DNA from: Rhynchopus sp. YZ270_cl-10
Lineage: Eukaryota > Euglenozoa > Diplonemea > Diplonemida > Diplonemidae
Direction: 5' to 3'
NCBI GenBank assembly: GCA_964035575.1
Contig: OZ037883.1
Coordinates: 620,001-684,000 of the forward strand
DNA: 64,000 bases
Shown: positions 20,793-31,396 of the stretch, in pieces
Layout of the letters: every line of letters starts with the position of its first letter
Position numbering within the stretch: the first letter of the stretch is position 1
Translations under genes and position numbers: made by a program
Notes under the pieces: model-generated
Databases searched by the model: none
The model's input: the letters and a program-made list of their open reading frames with translations, nothing else
Told to the model about the DNA's origin: nothing

Positions 20793-22631
20793 TCAGACCG
20801 GTCCGGCGGCGGCGCCTCCGTTGCCAGCCCCAGCACCAGCACAGGACGTTGCGCACGAGGAAGTGGCAGCAGGGGGCGTGAAGTCATCAGGGCACCACGA
20901 GGAGACACACATGCCGGCAGCTCCCTCCCCCGAGGTACCCGCCTCCCAAGCACACTCCGGCATCGCAGCGTTACAGGCCGTCTCGTCCGCAAACCCATCA
21001 CACGCCGTCGCACCCTGCCGCACGAAGACCGCCACGTTCGCAAGCGGCGCAGTCAGGGCAGGGAGCTCCTCAACAGTCCCCGCAGGCACAAGCTTCCGGA
21101 AGGCAACTGTCGGGTGCGTCGCACCGTCTGCCCCGTCGTCCGCAACAACAAAACCCGCATCCACACCCTGCTGGAACGTCGGGGCACAGCTCCCCGTATC
21201 CCACCCAGCATCAGGCAGCAGCGACACCAGCCCGCCGTTTGTGGGCGTCGAGCACGGTGGGCAGTGGTACGTCGCCACAAGCACCTCGCACGGCTTCTCC
21301 TCGCAGTTGAACGGGCAGGCCACGCGCAGCACGTTGTCCGCCCCAATCACACCCGCAATGTCCACCGGGAAGAACGCCGCCATGTTCGCCTGCACAAAGG
21401 CAGGCGGGAAGTTCGCAAACGTCACCGAGGGCTCCCCGTTCGGGTGCATCCCCTCCCTAACCTCCTCGCCTGCCCCAAAGCTGTCCACAGTGCCTTCTGG
21501 GCTCACAACCTCAACCTCAACGGGCTCCCCGCCGTCCACACAGGGCTCCGTCGTCTCCCCCCCTGTTGGTGTGGGTGGGGTCGGCGGTGTGCCAGCAGGC
21601 GAGTTTGTGTTCCCTTCTGGGGTTGGTGGCGATGGTGGTGTCGGCGGTGTCCCAGCAGGTGAGTTGGTGTTGCCCTCTGGGGTTGGCGGTGTGGGGGGTG
21701 TTGGCGGTGTGCCGGACGGGGAGTTTGTGTTTCCCTCTGGGGTTGGTGGCGATGGTGGTGTGGGCGGTGTGGGTGGTGTGCCGGACGGGGAGTCTGTGTT
21801 GCCCTCTGGGGTTGGCGGTGTTGGTGGCGTGGGTGGCGATGGTGGTGTCGGCGGTGTCCCAGCAGGCGAGTCCGTGTTACCCTCTGGGGTTGGTGGTGTC
21901 GGCGGGGTCGGAGGCGACGGTGGTGTGCCGGACGGGGAATCTGTGTTCCCCTCTGGGGTTGGTGGCGATGGTGGTGTCGGTGGTGTCGGCGGTGGTGTCC
22001 CAGCAGGCGAGTCCGTCCTGCCCCCTGTCGGCGGCGTGGGTGGTGTCGGCGGTGTAGGTGGTGTCGGCGGCCTTGGCGGTGGTCCCGAAGGAGAGTCCGT
22101 CCTGCCCCCTGTCGGCGGTGTAGGCGGTGTAGGAGGTGTAGGCGGCCTTGGCGGTGGTCCCGAAGGCGAGTACGTCTTGCTCCACCATGGCGGCGACGGC
22201 GGCGACGGCGGACTGCCACCGGGTGACTTGGTCTTGCAGCCCCTCTCGTACTTGCCCTTCTTCTTGTACTCCTTCTTACCCCACTTCTCGTACTTGCCCT
22301 TCCAGGTCCTCCCACCTCCCCACCTCTCCTGCTTCTCCTTCTCACCCTTGTTCCACTTCCCCACGCGACCGCCGTGGCGACTGCTGCTGCGACCACTGTG
22401 GCGGCTGCTGCTGCGGCCACCGCTCCTGCTCCAGCTTCTGCTCCTGCCCCTGTAGCGACTCCCCCCGCCACGGGACATCCCCCCGCGACTCGACCCACGC
22501 TGACGCGACCTCGTCAGCACGCCAGCATCCCGGCCATCCATCTCAGTGTGCCCACCCACACCCACATCCGCATCCGCACACATCGCAGTCGACAGAAGAA
22601 GCAACGCAGCTCCGCATTTGCGCATCATCAT
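20793..22631 (-). CDS. Secreted proline-rich protein, array copy 4
   Basis: Same 612-aa product. It carries the one difference noticed between units, an AGA instead of AGG arginine codon at 22437. Its 5' flank keeps only about 100 bp of array sequence before unique DNA begins at 22731, so copy 4 has a different upstream region from the other three and may be regulated differently. Confidence 0.88.
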   Translation of the reverse strand: MMMRKCGAALLLLSTAMCADADVGVGGHTEMDGRDAGVLTRSRQRGSSRGGMSRGGGSRYRGRSRSWSRSGGRSSSRHSGRSSSRHGGRVGKWNKGEKEKQERWGGGRTWKGKYEKWGKKEYKKKGKYERGCKTKSPGGSPPSPPSPPWWSKTYSPSGPPPRPPTPPTPPTPPTGGRTDSPSGPPPRPPTPPTPPTPPTPPTGGRTDSPAGTPPPTPPTPPSPPTPEGNTDSPSGTPPSPPTPPTPPTPEGNTDSPAGTPPTPPSPPTPPTPPTPEGNTDSPSGTPPTPPTPPSPPTPEGNTNSPSGTPPTPPTPPTPEGNTNSPAGTPPTPPSPPTPEGNTNSPAGTPPTPPTPTGGETTEPCVDGGEPVEVEVVSPEGTVDSFGAGEEVREGMHPNGEPSVTFANFPPAFVQANMAAFFPVDIAGVIGADNVLRVACPFNCEEKPCEVLVATYHCPPCSTPTNGGLVSLLPDAGWDTGSCAPTFQQGVDAGFVVADDGADGATHPTVAFRKLVPAGTVEELPALTAPLANVAVFVRQGATACDGFADETACNAAMPECAWEAGTSGEGAAGMCVSSWCPDDFTPPAATSSCATSCAGAGAGNGGAAAGPV

Positions 22632-22730
22632 CGTTGTGTTGTGTTTGTGTATAGGTTCAATCTGACGGTTGTTGCTTTTTTGGGGTGACACAAGAAACGA
22701 CAATGTTGACTACATTATCGCAAAGGTGAG

Positions 22731-24334
22731 TTGCATCACATCAGACAGAAGCTGTACCTCATCGCTGGCTTGCGCCTCAGAGAGGGATGAACCGAATTGA
22801 AAGCATTTCTCATCATGTGTAGGATATAACTGCAGGACGCTTCGAAAAAAGAATTTCAGCGACTTTTTTTTCCCACAACATTCTTTTTTTTTTGCTTTGA
22901 TAAATCTGCTGGCTTGGTGAGCCTGCCACATGAACAAGACTTCACCAAGCTTTTATAAAAAAACTGCTCTACTCTTTGTATTCTCATCCGTTTCTGATAA
23001 AAACTACTCGACCGGGTAATTCCAAACCCCCCTCACTCTCTCTTCTCTCACCCCCTCCCTTAACTGGAGGGAACTGTTTGCAGGCAAAAACAAGGCTCTT
23101 TTATTGTACCTTTAAAAAAAAAAAACTCTCTTTGCACGTTTTTTACTTTATTCGAAAAATAGTAACGCACCCACCTCACCCCACATTTTGTGCACATTTC
23201 AAAAAGCACACATTGGCCCCCGTATCTCCAACTACTATTCCGCAACACAGGCAAGAAAAATAAGAATATAAAGTGGGTACGAAAGTGGACCTTTTTCTTC
23301 TCTACTTGTGGGGTCCTTTCAGCAAAACCAGGGACCATTAACACGCCACCTCTTCCCCGCACTCGGTCCCTCCGATCCACAAACTAACACAGGCAGGCAA
23401 GGTTGGAAAAAAGGAAGATTGTCTGCACAATCCGCTGTGTCTCTGCAGCCCTTTTCCTGACGGAGAATGCAAACACCCCCCCGAAAGGAGAGATCGCTTT
23501 GTGAGGGAGAAAAGGCAAAAGGGTGTCATGCCCTTAGTGGTTTTGGAGGGTCTGGGTATATAAAAATGATGAATGCGCCTCTCGCATTGGGGCGGGAAAT
23601 GAAAAAAAAAGGGGGGGGAAAGGGATAATCCCAAGCTCGTGTAAAGCGCATCTTATGACAGGGGGGTATATTGAAGGTGCAAACACCTCTGTGTGGACGC
23701 AAATCACACCAGTTATCGAACAGTGCATTTAATTCATGGACCACGTTAATTCGGTCATCCACATATGGGAGGATGGCGACAGATGTAAGGATAGGTGGTG
23801 CACCGTCCCCCCCCCCCTTCCTCGTTCGTTCTTATGAATAGGAAGTCAAAAAAAAACACGGGAACATTTAAAAAAGTGTCACTTGTCGTTCCCTCACCCC
23901 CCTTCTTGTAGTTGTTTGATGCGTTGACGCTTCCACACACACCAAAAATCACCTGTTGGGTGGTGGTGTTGCGGAGCACGGTTGGGTGAGTGAACGACGT
24001 GACACTTTCCGCTCACAAAGTAGTGTGCGTATATAAAAAAAAGAAAAAAGCCACAAACAAGGTGAAGGGAGAAAAAAATCCCACAGTAAAGCGGAATAGG
24101 GCAGAAAAGAAAAACACCTGCATCGGTAAAGAAAGGGGGGAAGAACAAGAAACAAAGAGAAAACCCCTCCGCTGTTTCTGACAAAATCCTCAAAAAAGCC
24201 TTGATGAATATGTTTCACACACACATCTAAAAACACACACAGACATGATTCGCTCTCAGACAATACCCCATTCCAGCACCGTACCAGGGGGCAGGGTGTA
24301 CTGGAAGGGAGAAGAAATACGTTACTCACATTTT
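22731..24334. other. Intergenic region, no gene seen
   Basis: Unique sequence starts abruptly at the array edge. Open frames are short and low-complexity. One family C repeat lies at 23671-23725. CGTGACACTTTCCGCTCAC near 23997-24015 also occurs near 1022-1040 and is followed in both places by AAAGTAGTGTGCGT, so a further dispersed repeat is present. Confidence 0.5.
23671..23725 (+). repeat. Family C repeat (variant)
   Basis: GGTGCAAACACCTCTG, then GGACGC, then ATCACACCAGTTATCGAAC. It shares the ATCGAAC end with the copy at 60889-60967. Confidence 0.55.
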
Positions 24335-26819
24335 TCATGCAGCCTCCTCCTTCTTGTCCTCCTTCTTCGGATGGTTGCGAACCTGTTGGGGTGATGAGGA
24401 GTGTTTGTAAGTTTGTTTGTTTGTTTTTGCTGCTCTGTTTGTTTTGTATTGTATTTCATTGTGGTATTGTTGGGTGATGGGGTGTGGTTGTGTTGGCAAT
24501 CCTGTCGGTGCAGCAACCACAGAGCCTTCGTATTCTACTGTTGGTGACAATCTGTTTTAAGGCAGCTGCCATTATCGTGTTTTGTTGTGCTCGGCCATCG
24601 TCCATCAACAGAAAACGTTTATGAGATGAACCTAAGCCCTTCAATGGTTTCTTAAAAAATGAGAAGAGAGAGAGAGATGAGGGGGAAAGGGGTGTTGACA
24701 ACATACCTTAACGTAGCGTGTCTCATCTGGGTCAAATCCGTGGCATTGGCTTCCCCACTGTGCCCAGTAAGGTGTTCTGTAGGAGTGAAAAGTTGAGGCA
24801 CCATGCGGGCATTCAAAAAAGTTGTGGTTTATGGAATAACGCTTTTATTTCAAAAGAACAGTGGGCAAATCGTGGGGAAAAAGAGAAAAAAAAAATTTGA
24901 AAGATGTGCCTCTCGTGCACACATCTCCTAAAACAACTGGGTGCATACTCGATGGTGTAGTCGGAGGACTTGAAGTTCTCCCCAACGTTCTCAGCAATGA
25001 TCTCGTGGAAGCGCTTGAAGTCGATCCAGGTGTGCCAGGTGCCGTTCTTCTTGAACTTGGTGTCGGCAATGAGGATGCAGCAGGAGTGTTCGTGCTCGGA
25101 CGCAAGCTCGTACTGCGCACCACAGGCCTCAGCAAGCTTGGTGCAGAAATCAACCACCTCCTTGTGGAAGGGCACGTTCGACATGGTCAGGTTCGATGCT
25201 GTCGACTCCCCACACCACGTCACTCCCTTCACCTCAACGAAGTCGGGCTGGCCACGCTGAATCAGCTTCGCGTAGTTGTCAATCTCAGCCACGTTGAAGT
25301 CCTTCACCAGCGTCAGACGGAACACCGTTCTCTGTCCCTTGTTGCGGATTGCGTCCACACCCGCAAGGAAGCGGTCCCAGAAGTCGTCGAAGATGGGACG
25401 GTCAATTGCCTTCATCGAAGACTCTGTTGCCGCATCCACAGAGATGTACAGCTGCGTCACGGGGTTCAGGCTCTCGATCTTCTCGGGGAACTGAGCGTTG
25501 GTCACCATGAAGGTCGAGATCTTTCTGTCGTGGAGCTCGTTGACCATCTGGTTGATTTCGGGGTAGATGATGGGCTCTCCGACCAAGGAGAGGGCGCAGT
25601 GGGTAGGGTTCATTGCAGCCTCGAAACGCTCGGGCATGACGCCAGGGACACCCTTGAGGGGCTTGATCATGGCACGCTGTCCCTCGATGGCTTTCTTCAC
25701 GAGGAAGTCGGGGCTGTCCTGCGACCACTTCCACTCCTTGGCGACGGGGTTGGTGTGGTGGCGCCAGCAGAAGACGCACTTGTTTGCGCAGGCAAGACTG
25801 GGGGTCATTTCCATGCACTCGTAGCTGGTGATGCCGTAGAAGGTGTGCTTGTAGCAGCCACCCCGTCCACGGAGCTGGTTCTTGGTCCACCTGCAGATCT
25901 TGACTCCGGAGTGTGTGCCGATGAGGTTGTACCCCTGCTTGGTGAGGGCGGAGCGCATGCGGGGGTTGATCATCTCGGAGCCTGGCTCGACTGTGCTCCC
26001 CATGTCCTCCACGTCGCCCACGTCGTCGTCCTCGCTGGCGTCATCCGCACTCTGGTTGTCGTCGTCCTCCGTCCCCACCTCGTACACACCTACGTTCTCC
26101 ATGTTGTCCAGGTCCACCAGACCACGCTTCACGCCTTCGATCCACTCGGAGAACGCTGCGTCGTAGGTGTGCTTCGCTTCGTCACCCTGCACGACACCTG
26201 GACCGAAGGGACGTGCACCAAGCTTCCTGAGCATCTTGTGCAGGTCTTTGCATGCCTTGTTGAAGTGTCCGCTTGAGGAGTAGTCGGAGTGGCCGAGACC
26301 GAGAATCGAGTATCTGGGTTTGTTGTCGAACTTCGGCCCCTCCTCGACACGCGACTGCAGCCAGACAAAGAGGTTTGAGACAGATGCGGGAGGGTTACCG
26401 CCGTCGTAGGTGGGGAGGATGAAGAGGATGGGGTCAGTACCGAGGAGGGCAGACTTCGCTTCGTCGCCGATCTTCTCGGGCTTGGTGGTGACGCCCTTCT
26501 CGAGAAGCACGTGGGTCACCTCCTCTGCAAACTTCTTGGAGGTGCCCTTCACGGTTGCGTACAGTGTGCGCACCTTAGAGCAGGTCACCTTCTTGGCCTG
26601 CGCATCGGCAACAGCACGACGTGTCTTCAGGGAGTACGACTTTGTGTCAATCGAGCTGTCCACTGCTGCCTCCACCTTCTTCTCAATCTTCTGCAGACGT
26701 GGCCTCAACACCACAAGGTAGTACGCCAGCATGAACCCCGCACACAGCACAAAGGTCACAAGCCCTCCCATAGGAATCATCGCCCACAACGGGAACCCCC
26801 CTTCTGTGGGGACCTGCAT
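24335..26819 (-). CDS. TYW1: tRNA wybutosine-synthesising protein TYW1
   Basis: TYW1 condenses N1-methylguanosine-37 of tRNA-Phe with pyruvate to form 4-demethylwyosine, using a radical SAM iron-sulfur cluster and flavin. Three exons (24949-26819, 24707-24776, 24335-24382) give 662 aa; donors are GTATGC and GTATGT. A hydrophobic helix at about residues 12-36 suggests an ER-membrane anchor. A flavodoxin-like domain follows (TLYATVKGTSKKFAEEV from about residue 85). An acidic linker leads to the radical SAM core with C344-x3-C348-x2-C351 (CANKCVFC). Splicing restores the conserved end ETPYWAQWGSQCHGFDPDETRYVK. The last exon adds only a lysine/glutamate tail. Intron 1 (24777-24948) contains a family A hairpin. 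Confidence 0.96.
24897..24927 (+). repeat. Family A hairpin, alternative stem, in TYW1 intron 1
   Basis: The loop word CTCTCGT is kept, but the stem is GTGC/GCAC with outer GAT/ATC instead of CTAAGC/GCTTAG. Both arms changed together. Confidence 0.65.
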
Positions 26820-27178
26820 TGATTGGTCTTACTTTATTCGTGTGTTGATGTCTGCAAATGGTGGGGTTTTTTGTTCGCAAATTGCCAAATACAGCGTTGG
26901 TGGGAGGAAGGGAAGAGGGGGGGGATGGAGGAGTGCAAAGTATCGGTGTGGTTTCTTTTTCATTCAGGGGTTCGGGGGGAAAGGGTCAGAGGGGTTGTTT
27001 TGTTTCGTTCCAGGGGTTCTCAGTTTAGGATTTAAAGATTTTTTATTTTTGGGAAACTCCCCTCACTTTCTGATTTCGCCGTGGGGGAGAAAGCCTCAAG
27101 AAGAATGCCCACAGCCCTTCCCCCCTTCCACCAAACAGTGTTGAGACGGGGCTGAGTAAAAAAAGAAAAGAAAAATCG

Positions 27179-27220
27179 TTTATAATATTGATCCTAAGCC
27201 TCTCTGTGCTTAGTCACCTT
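27179..27220 (+). repeat. Family A hairpin repeat
   Basis: Inner arms CTAAGC and GCTTAG enclose an 8-nt loop (CTCTCTGT, one base longer than usual). TCACCTT follows. Confidence 0.7.
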
Positions 27221-27680
27221 AAAGGGCCAAGGTAGGTTTGTGGCCTTGATCTCAGAGGCAGGGGTGCATGGGACTACCACTTTTTGGGGGGTTTTTTGAG
27301 CGGTTTGGGCTCACTTTTTTACTAACATTCGTACACCTAAAAGTAGAAGGAACGAAAGTTAGAGAGAAAAAAAAAGTTGCACCCAGAAATCTGGGACTCG
27401 GGGGCCTCGTCCCAGCCCTGCTCAGAGATATTTTCTTCTTTTTTTTTTTTTTGCAAATTGTTGCTGTGTCATCCACAAAGAGAGGTGCGAGGGGGTGGGG
27501 AATGTGGGGTTTCAGCAACACAGAGTGGAGAATATATGAAAAAAAACTAAAATAGCACAGATTCACTGAGAACAACAAAAAGAGAAAAAGCTGGTGAGCC
27601 CCGGGGCTTGTTCACCTTCTAAAAGATGCAAGATGAATGGGCACTCGCTGGGCTCAAACATCTTTACAACAAAAAAGAGG

Positions 27681-27760
27681 TTGAAAGTGCAAACACCTCA
27701 CCGTTAATCGGCGGACGCAGACACTGGTTCTCCGTGGGTTATCCAACCCCAGAGAGCACT
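27681..27760 (+). repeat. Family C repeat with inverted tail
   Basis: AGTGCAAACACCTC, then GGACGCAGACACTGG, then GGGTTATCCAACCC, a small near-palindrome also found in the copy at 60889-60967. Confidence 0.6.
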
Positions 27761-28082
27761 TCATTATGATGCACATCTACCACGAAGGAGGCAGGTATAT
27801 GAACGTTTGCCCCATCCAGAACGAGAAAGGGGGGGGGGAATATCTCATCACGTATGGAAGTCAAAGAGCCTCGTGTGGAGAGAATAGTTGACAAGATGAT
27901 CCCGTTCTTTGCGTTACCCCATTACCACATCACCCATAACCTACCAATACAAACTCCAATAATACAATACGAAAAACCATGGCAAGGAATAGCACCGCGA
28001 TGCATGCACTGCATATGCATTTTATTTTTGGCAAATCTATGCATTTTTGCACACGCATATTGCACCATTTATGCTTTTTTTG

Positions 28083-28692
28083 ATATGGGTCGATTTCAAA
28101 AAACCCCCCCCCCCCCCAAAAGTTCTTTTTTGTCTTTTTCATGATATAGGCAGTTTTTTTGCAGTCTGAGGTCCGGAACCGCCCCAAAAACGATTTTCTG
28201 GGAGGTTTTGGGTGGTTTTGGGGCGAAATGGACCTTTTTTGACCATTTTTATGGTATTTTTAGGCTGTTTTTGGCCCTTCTTCTTACACAGCCTATTGGG
28301 GGTCAAAATAGCTATTTTTGACCAAAAAACATCAAATAAGCACCAAGAAAAGTGCCAAATGTGCCCAAAACAGGTCGGATTGGGCTCACAGCCCATTTTT
28401 GGGATATATTTGGGCCAACGGAGGCCTCCTGGCGTCAAATAAATTGTGTTTTTTGGTCAAAAATAGCTATTTTGACCCCCAATAGGCTGTGTAAGAAGAA
28501 GGGCCAAAAACAGCCTAAAAATACCATAAAAATGGTCAAAAAAGGTCCATTTCGCCCCAAAACCACCCAAAACCTCCCAGAAAATCGTTTTTGGGGCGGT
28601 TCCGGACCTCAGACTGCAAAAAAACTGCCTATATCATGAAAAAGACAAAAAAGAACTTTTGGGGGGGGGGGGGTTTTGAAATCGACCCATAT
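28083..28692. repeat. Foldback (long inverted-repeat) element
   Basis: Two near-identical inverted arms, 28083-28331 and 28447-28692, surround a 115-bp spacer. The outer ends are ATATGGGTCGATTTC and its complement GAAATCGACCCATAT. The main visible difference is the length of a C/G run near the outer ends. The same peptide can be read from either arm on opposite strands only because the arms mirror each other, so neither frame is a gene. No clear target duplication was found. It looks like a young foldback transposon or a large MITE. Confidence 0.9.
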
Positions 28693-29539
28693 GTAGCATG
28701 TATGCAGTGCTATATGACGCGGATAGAAAAGCGAGAATCTCCTTCACATTCATTTGATTACACCATTTTTTAGGTACCAGCAAGGCTACCGAATGAGGAG
28801 TGTGTGTGTGGGAAGGAAAGAAGAAAACTGAAACAAAAACACCTCTCTTGGTACGCAGGCACTGCCGGCTCCGTGGAGGCTATCATCCCCACGAAGTGTT
28901 CTGCACTACAGTGTTGATTTAGGAAAACCCGAAAGAAGCTTTTCGCAGAGACGAACACCCTCACAGTGACATCACCATGAAGAAAATCCTTTCAAAGGTG
29001 AAGTGTGTCTTTGCACATCGTTCCCCCAAAGTACCCTGCAAAAGCTAGCGCAGTTTGTTTTGAAAAGTTGAAGCTGATACGAACGCCGGACACAGACATT
29101 TGAATATTGGGTTTGCATTTATTTTGTGAGTACAGTCGGGGGTTAAGTTAGCTTTTCCCCCCACTGAGGCGGGTTTTCTGGGTTTTTTTTTCGATTTTCC
29201 TGGATTTTGCATAAAATAACCCATTCCGTGCACCTCCGCGAGCGCAGCGAGCGGATTTTTTTACCCCGCAATTTTTGGGTTTTGGGTTCAAAAATCCTAC
29301 CAAAAAATCAAAAAAAAACTCATTGACCCATAAAAACCTCCAAAAAACCCACCTGCATCACCCCCATGCTTTCTGTTAATCGCGGTATTTGCTATAAACA
29401 ACCTCATCCAACAAAGCTACAGGCAAAGTAAGTTTGGGAGTGTCCAGGGGAAGGAGGGGACATATTTAAAAAAGAGGAATAGTTATTGATGCAGGCACCT
29501 CAACTGACCCACGTACGATGCCAGCCATAGATGAAAGCA

Positions 29540-29540
<1 letters not shown>

Positions 29541-29577
<37 letters not shown>
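29541..29577 (+). repeat. A-run of 37 bases
   Basis: The longest homopolymer in this intergenic region. It lies about 40 bases before a family C copy. Confidence 0.9.
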
Positions 29578-29579
<2 letters not shown>

Positions 29580-29618
29580 CTATGAGAAGAAGACGTAAAG
29601 TATCTGGCAAAAAAAAAA

Positions 29619-29670
29619 GTGAAATTGATAGTGCAAACGCCTCTGGGACGCGGGCACTGACACTCCGCGG
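29619..29670 (+). repeat. Family C repeat
   Basis: Starts GAAATTGATAGTGCAAACGC and continues CTCTGGGACGCGGGCACTG, then ACACTCCGCGG. Nearly the same as 37038-37090. Confidence 0.7.
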
Positions 29671-29823
29671 GGAAAAAACCTGAACTCCCCTCGCATCTCA
29701 AAAAACAAACACAAAAAACGCAAGAGGAAAAAAAATCGGGCAGAAGACAGGATATCAGGATTACTAGGCGATTGCCCTTCCCCCTTCCCTTTCAACCCAA
29801 CCCTTAATGAAGATACAACAACA

Positions 29824-30673
29824 TTAACACTTGCACGACTCTCTTTGCTTTGGGGAGGAAGGTTCGCCGGGGATAAAGGTCTGTGCACGTTCCCTCCCTT
29901 GCAGCTCGGTTGCTAGCCGTTCGAGGTGAAGTTTCGCAATGGACTCGAAAATCTCAGCAACACCTTCAGATGTCTGCGATGCGGTTGGGGGGGTGACATT
30001 TACTGTGTTTAGTACTTCACGGGCGCGATCGGGGATCCAAAACCACCCAAAAAACAAAAACAAAACGGGGGCGAGCGAAGGTACTTCCGGGCCTTTTGGG
30101 GGGAAAAAAAAGCGATTTTTTGTACCAAAAGATATTCAAAAAGAATACACTTTTCAAAACGCTGTATATTTTACCTTCTGATAAGATCGCTCCAACCACC
30201 CAATGACATACCTTTGCAGAGCACTCAAAGAGCAGGTCCGCTCCGTATGCCTGCTTGACTGCCTGCGCTTCTTCAAAGGCGACCTCACGTTTGTCCTCAA
30301 GGTCCACTTTGTTGCCGACCAGGGCTGTGATAGCTTCCTGCGGTGCGTTGCTGCGTATTTGCGACTCCCAGTTCTTTGTGCCTGCAAGGCTCTGTGCACT
30401 GGTCACGTCGTAGAGCAATACTACCGCTGCCGCAGACCGAAAATAGATCGGAACCAGCGAATGATACTGCTCCTGCCCTGCCGTGTCCCACACAGAGAAC
30501 TTCACCTTCTGCCCCGCCACAAGGCACTCCTTCCACATATAGCTCGCACCTATCGTCGGCTGCGTCGTCTCGCTATACTGGTTTCGTATAAACTGCGTCG
30601 TCAGACAAGTCTTCCCCGCACCAATGTCCCCCACCATCACAATCTTCATCTCAATCAACTCGGCAGGATCCAT
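29824..30673 (-). CDS. Rab GTPase of the Rab5/21/22 group
   Basis: A small GTPase of endosomal traffic. Exon 1 (30212-30673) and exon 2 (29824-29973) flank a 238-nt GTATGT intron; the product is 203 aa. All G motifs are present: GDIGAGKT, the switch I threonine in TIGASY, WDTAGQE, NKVD and ECSAK, the last split by the intron. The switch region YHSLVPIYFRSAAAVVLLYD is closest to Rab5/Rab22. The C-terminus CKC gives the two cysteines for geranylgeranylation. The start is the ATG at 30673 (MDPAELIEMKIVMVGD); the frame upstream has no ATG. The P-loop has I-G-A where Rab5 usually has S-A-V. The exact paralogue cannot be fixed by eye. Confidence 0.94.
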
Positions 30674-30897
30674 TTGTAAAAGAGGCCCCTCCAATTTTCT
30701 GTGTGGTACGTATGATAAGGATAAGGGCAAAAAGGAGTAAAAAGGTGTAAAAAAAAAGGGGGTGCTTTTTTTTTGCTAATTTTTTTTTTTTATCAGGCGT
30801 TGGTGAGGCATGAAGGGTAAAGGTATTGCTGCAAGAGGGGGAGGAAAACCCATCACTTCGTTAGCTGTATTGTGTCCAGTCCCCGCCGATATCATAT

Positions 30898-30926
30898 AAA
30901 ATTCTGTTGTGGCGCAACAGAATTTT
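30898..30926 (+). repeat. Family D hairpin
   Basis: Perfect 12-bp arms, AAAATTCTGTTG and CAACAGAATTTT, around TGGCG. Related hairpins occur at 48372-48392 and 55253-55281. Confidence 0.75.
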
Positions 30927-31130
30927 AGCTCGGATCGGGAGGGGGGCGAAAAATACGGTGGCAATTAGCTATCTTCACCCTCATAGGAAAACGGGAAACG
31001 AAACAGGGGGAGAGGTTTGTTAGTTGTACGCTTCCACAATATCTAGGGAAGGGGGGTGGGTTAGGGAAAGCATACGGTCCGCCGTTTCTTCCTTCAATGC
31101 TTCAGTATTTCTTCAAAAAAAAAATAAAAG

Positions 31131-31175
31131 AAAAGTTTATAAGATGACCCTAAGCCTCTCGTGCTTGGTCACCTT
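31131..31175 (+). repeat. Family A hairpin repeat
   Basis: Inner arms CTAAGC and GCTTGG pair with one G-U wobble in RNA; the loop is CTCTCGT. The flanks match the copies at 1711 and 40905. Confidence 0.75.
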
Positions 31176-31396
31176 GAACATAACAGGATGGGTGCGCCAA
31201 TTAAAATATAAAACCAAAAGAGCAACCTGGTGAATACACCAGAACTCCGCAACGAAAAAACGTCGCCTTATTTGTTTTTGTTAGAATTTTTAAAAATTAT
31301 TTCAGCTTTCTTTTTAATTTGGCTATGCACTCCATCAACCCTCTTTTTCCTCATCCTTTTATTTTCCCCAATTTTAAAAAGCCCATTTTTTTCCTT

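Larger units (their letters stand above)
10838..22730 (-). repeat. Four-copy tandem gene array, 2,997-bp period
   Basis: The block is spacer-gene repeated four times. Units 2, 3 and 4 have an exact 2,997-bp period, for example genes at 14799, 17796 and 20793. The only difference I noticed is T instead of C at 22437, which is silent in the gene. The array stops sharply at 22730, after GCAAAGGTGAG. The first spacer (10838-11801) is related but diverged. Confidence 0.97.
26820..29823. other. Intergenic region with a foldback element
   Basis: No gene seen. Contents: a family A copy (27179-27220), family C copies (27681-27760 and 29619-29670), the foldback element (28083-28692), the palindromic TCCGC...GCGGA near 29235-29255 and a 37-base A-run (29541-29577). 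Confidence 0.55.
30674..31396. other. Intergenic region, no gene seen
   Basis: A/T-rich sequence with a family D hairpin (30898-30926) and a typical family A hairpin (31131-31175). Confidence 0.55.

Noticed and set aside
10838-22730. CRISPR array or satellite
   Set aside because: The repeat unit is 3 kb with a full gene; no short repeat-spacer pattern is present anywhere in the window.
24861-26276. A 471-codon plus-strand frame antisense to TYW1
   Set aside because: Shadow of the GC-rich TYW1 coding strand; the minus-strand frame has all TYW1 motifs.
28139-28639. Two nearly identical proteins on opposite strands inside the foldback element
   Set aside because: They arise only because the arms are inverted copies; there is no domain and each crosses the spacer.
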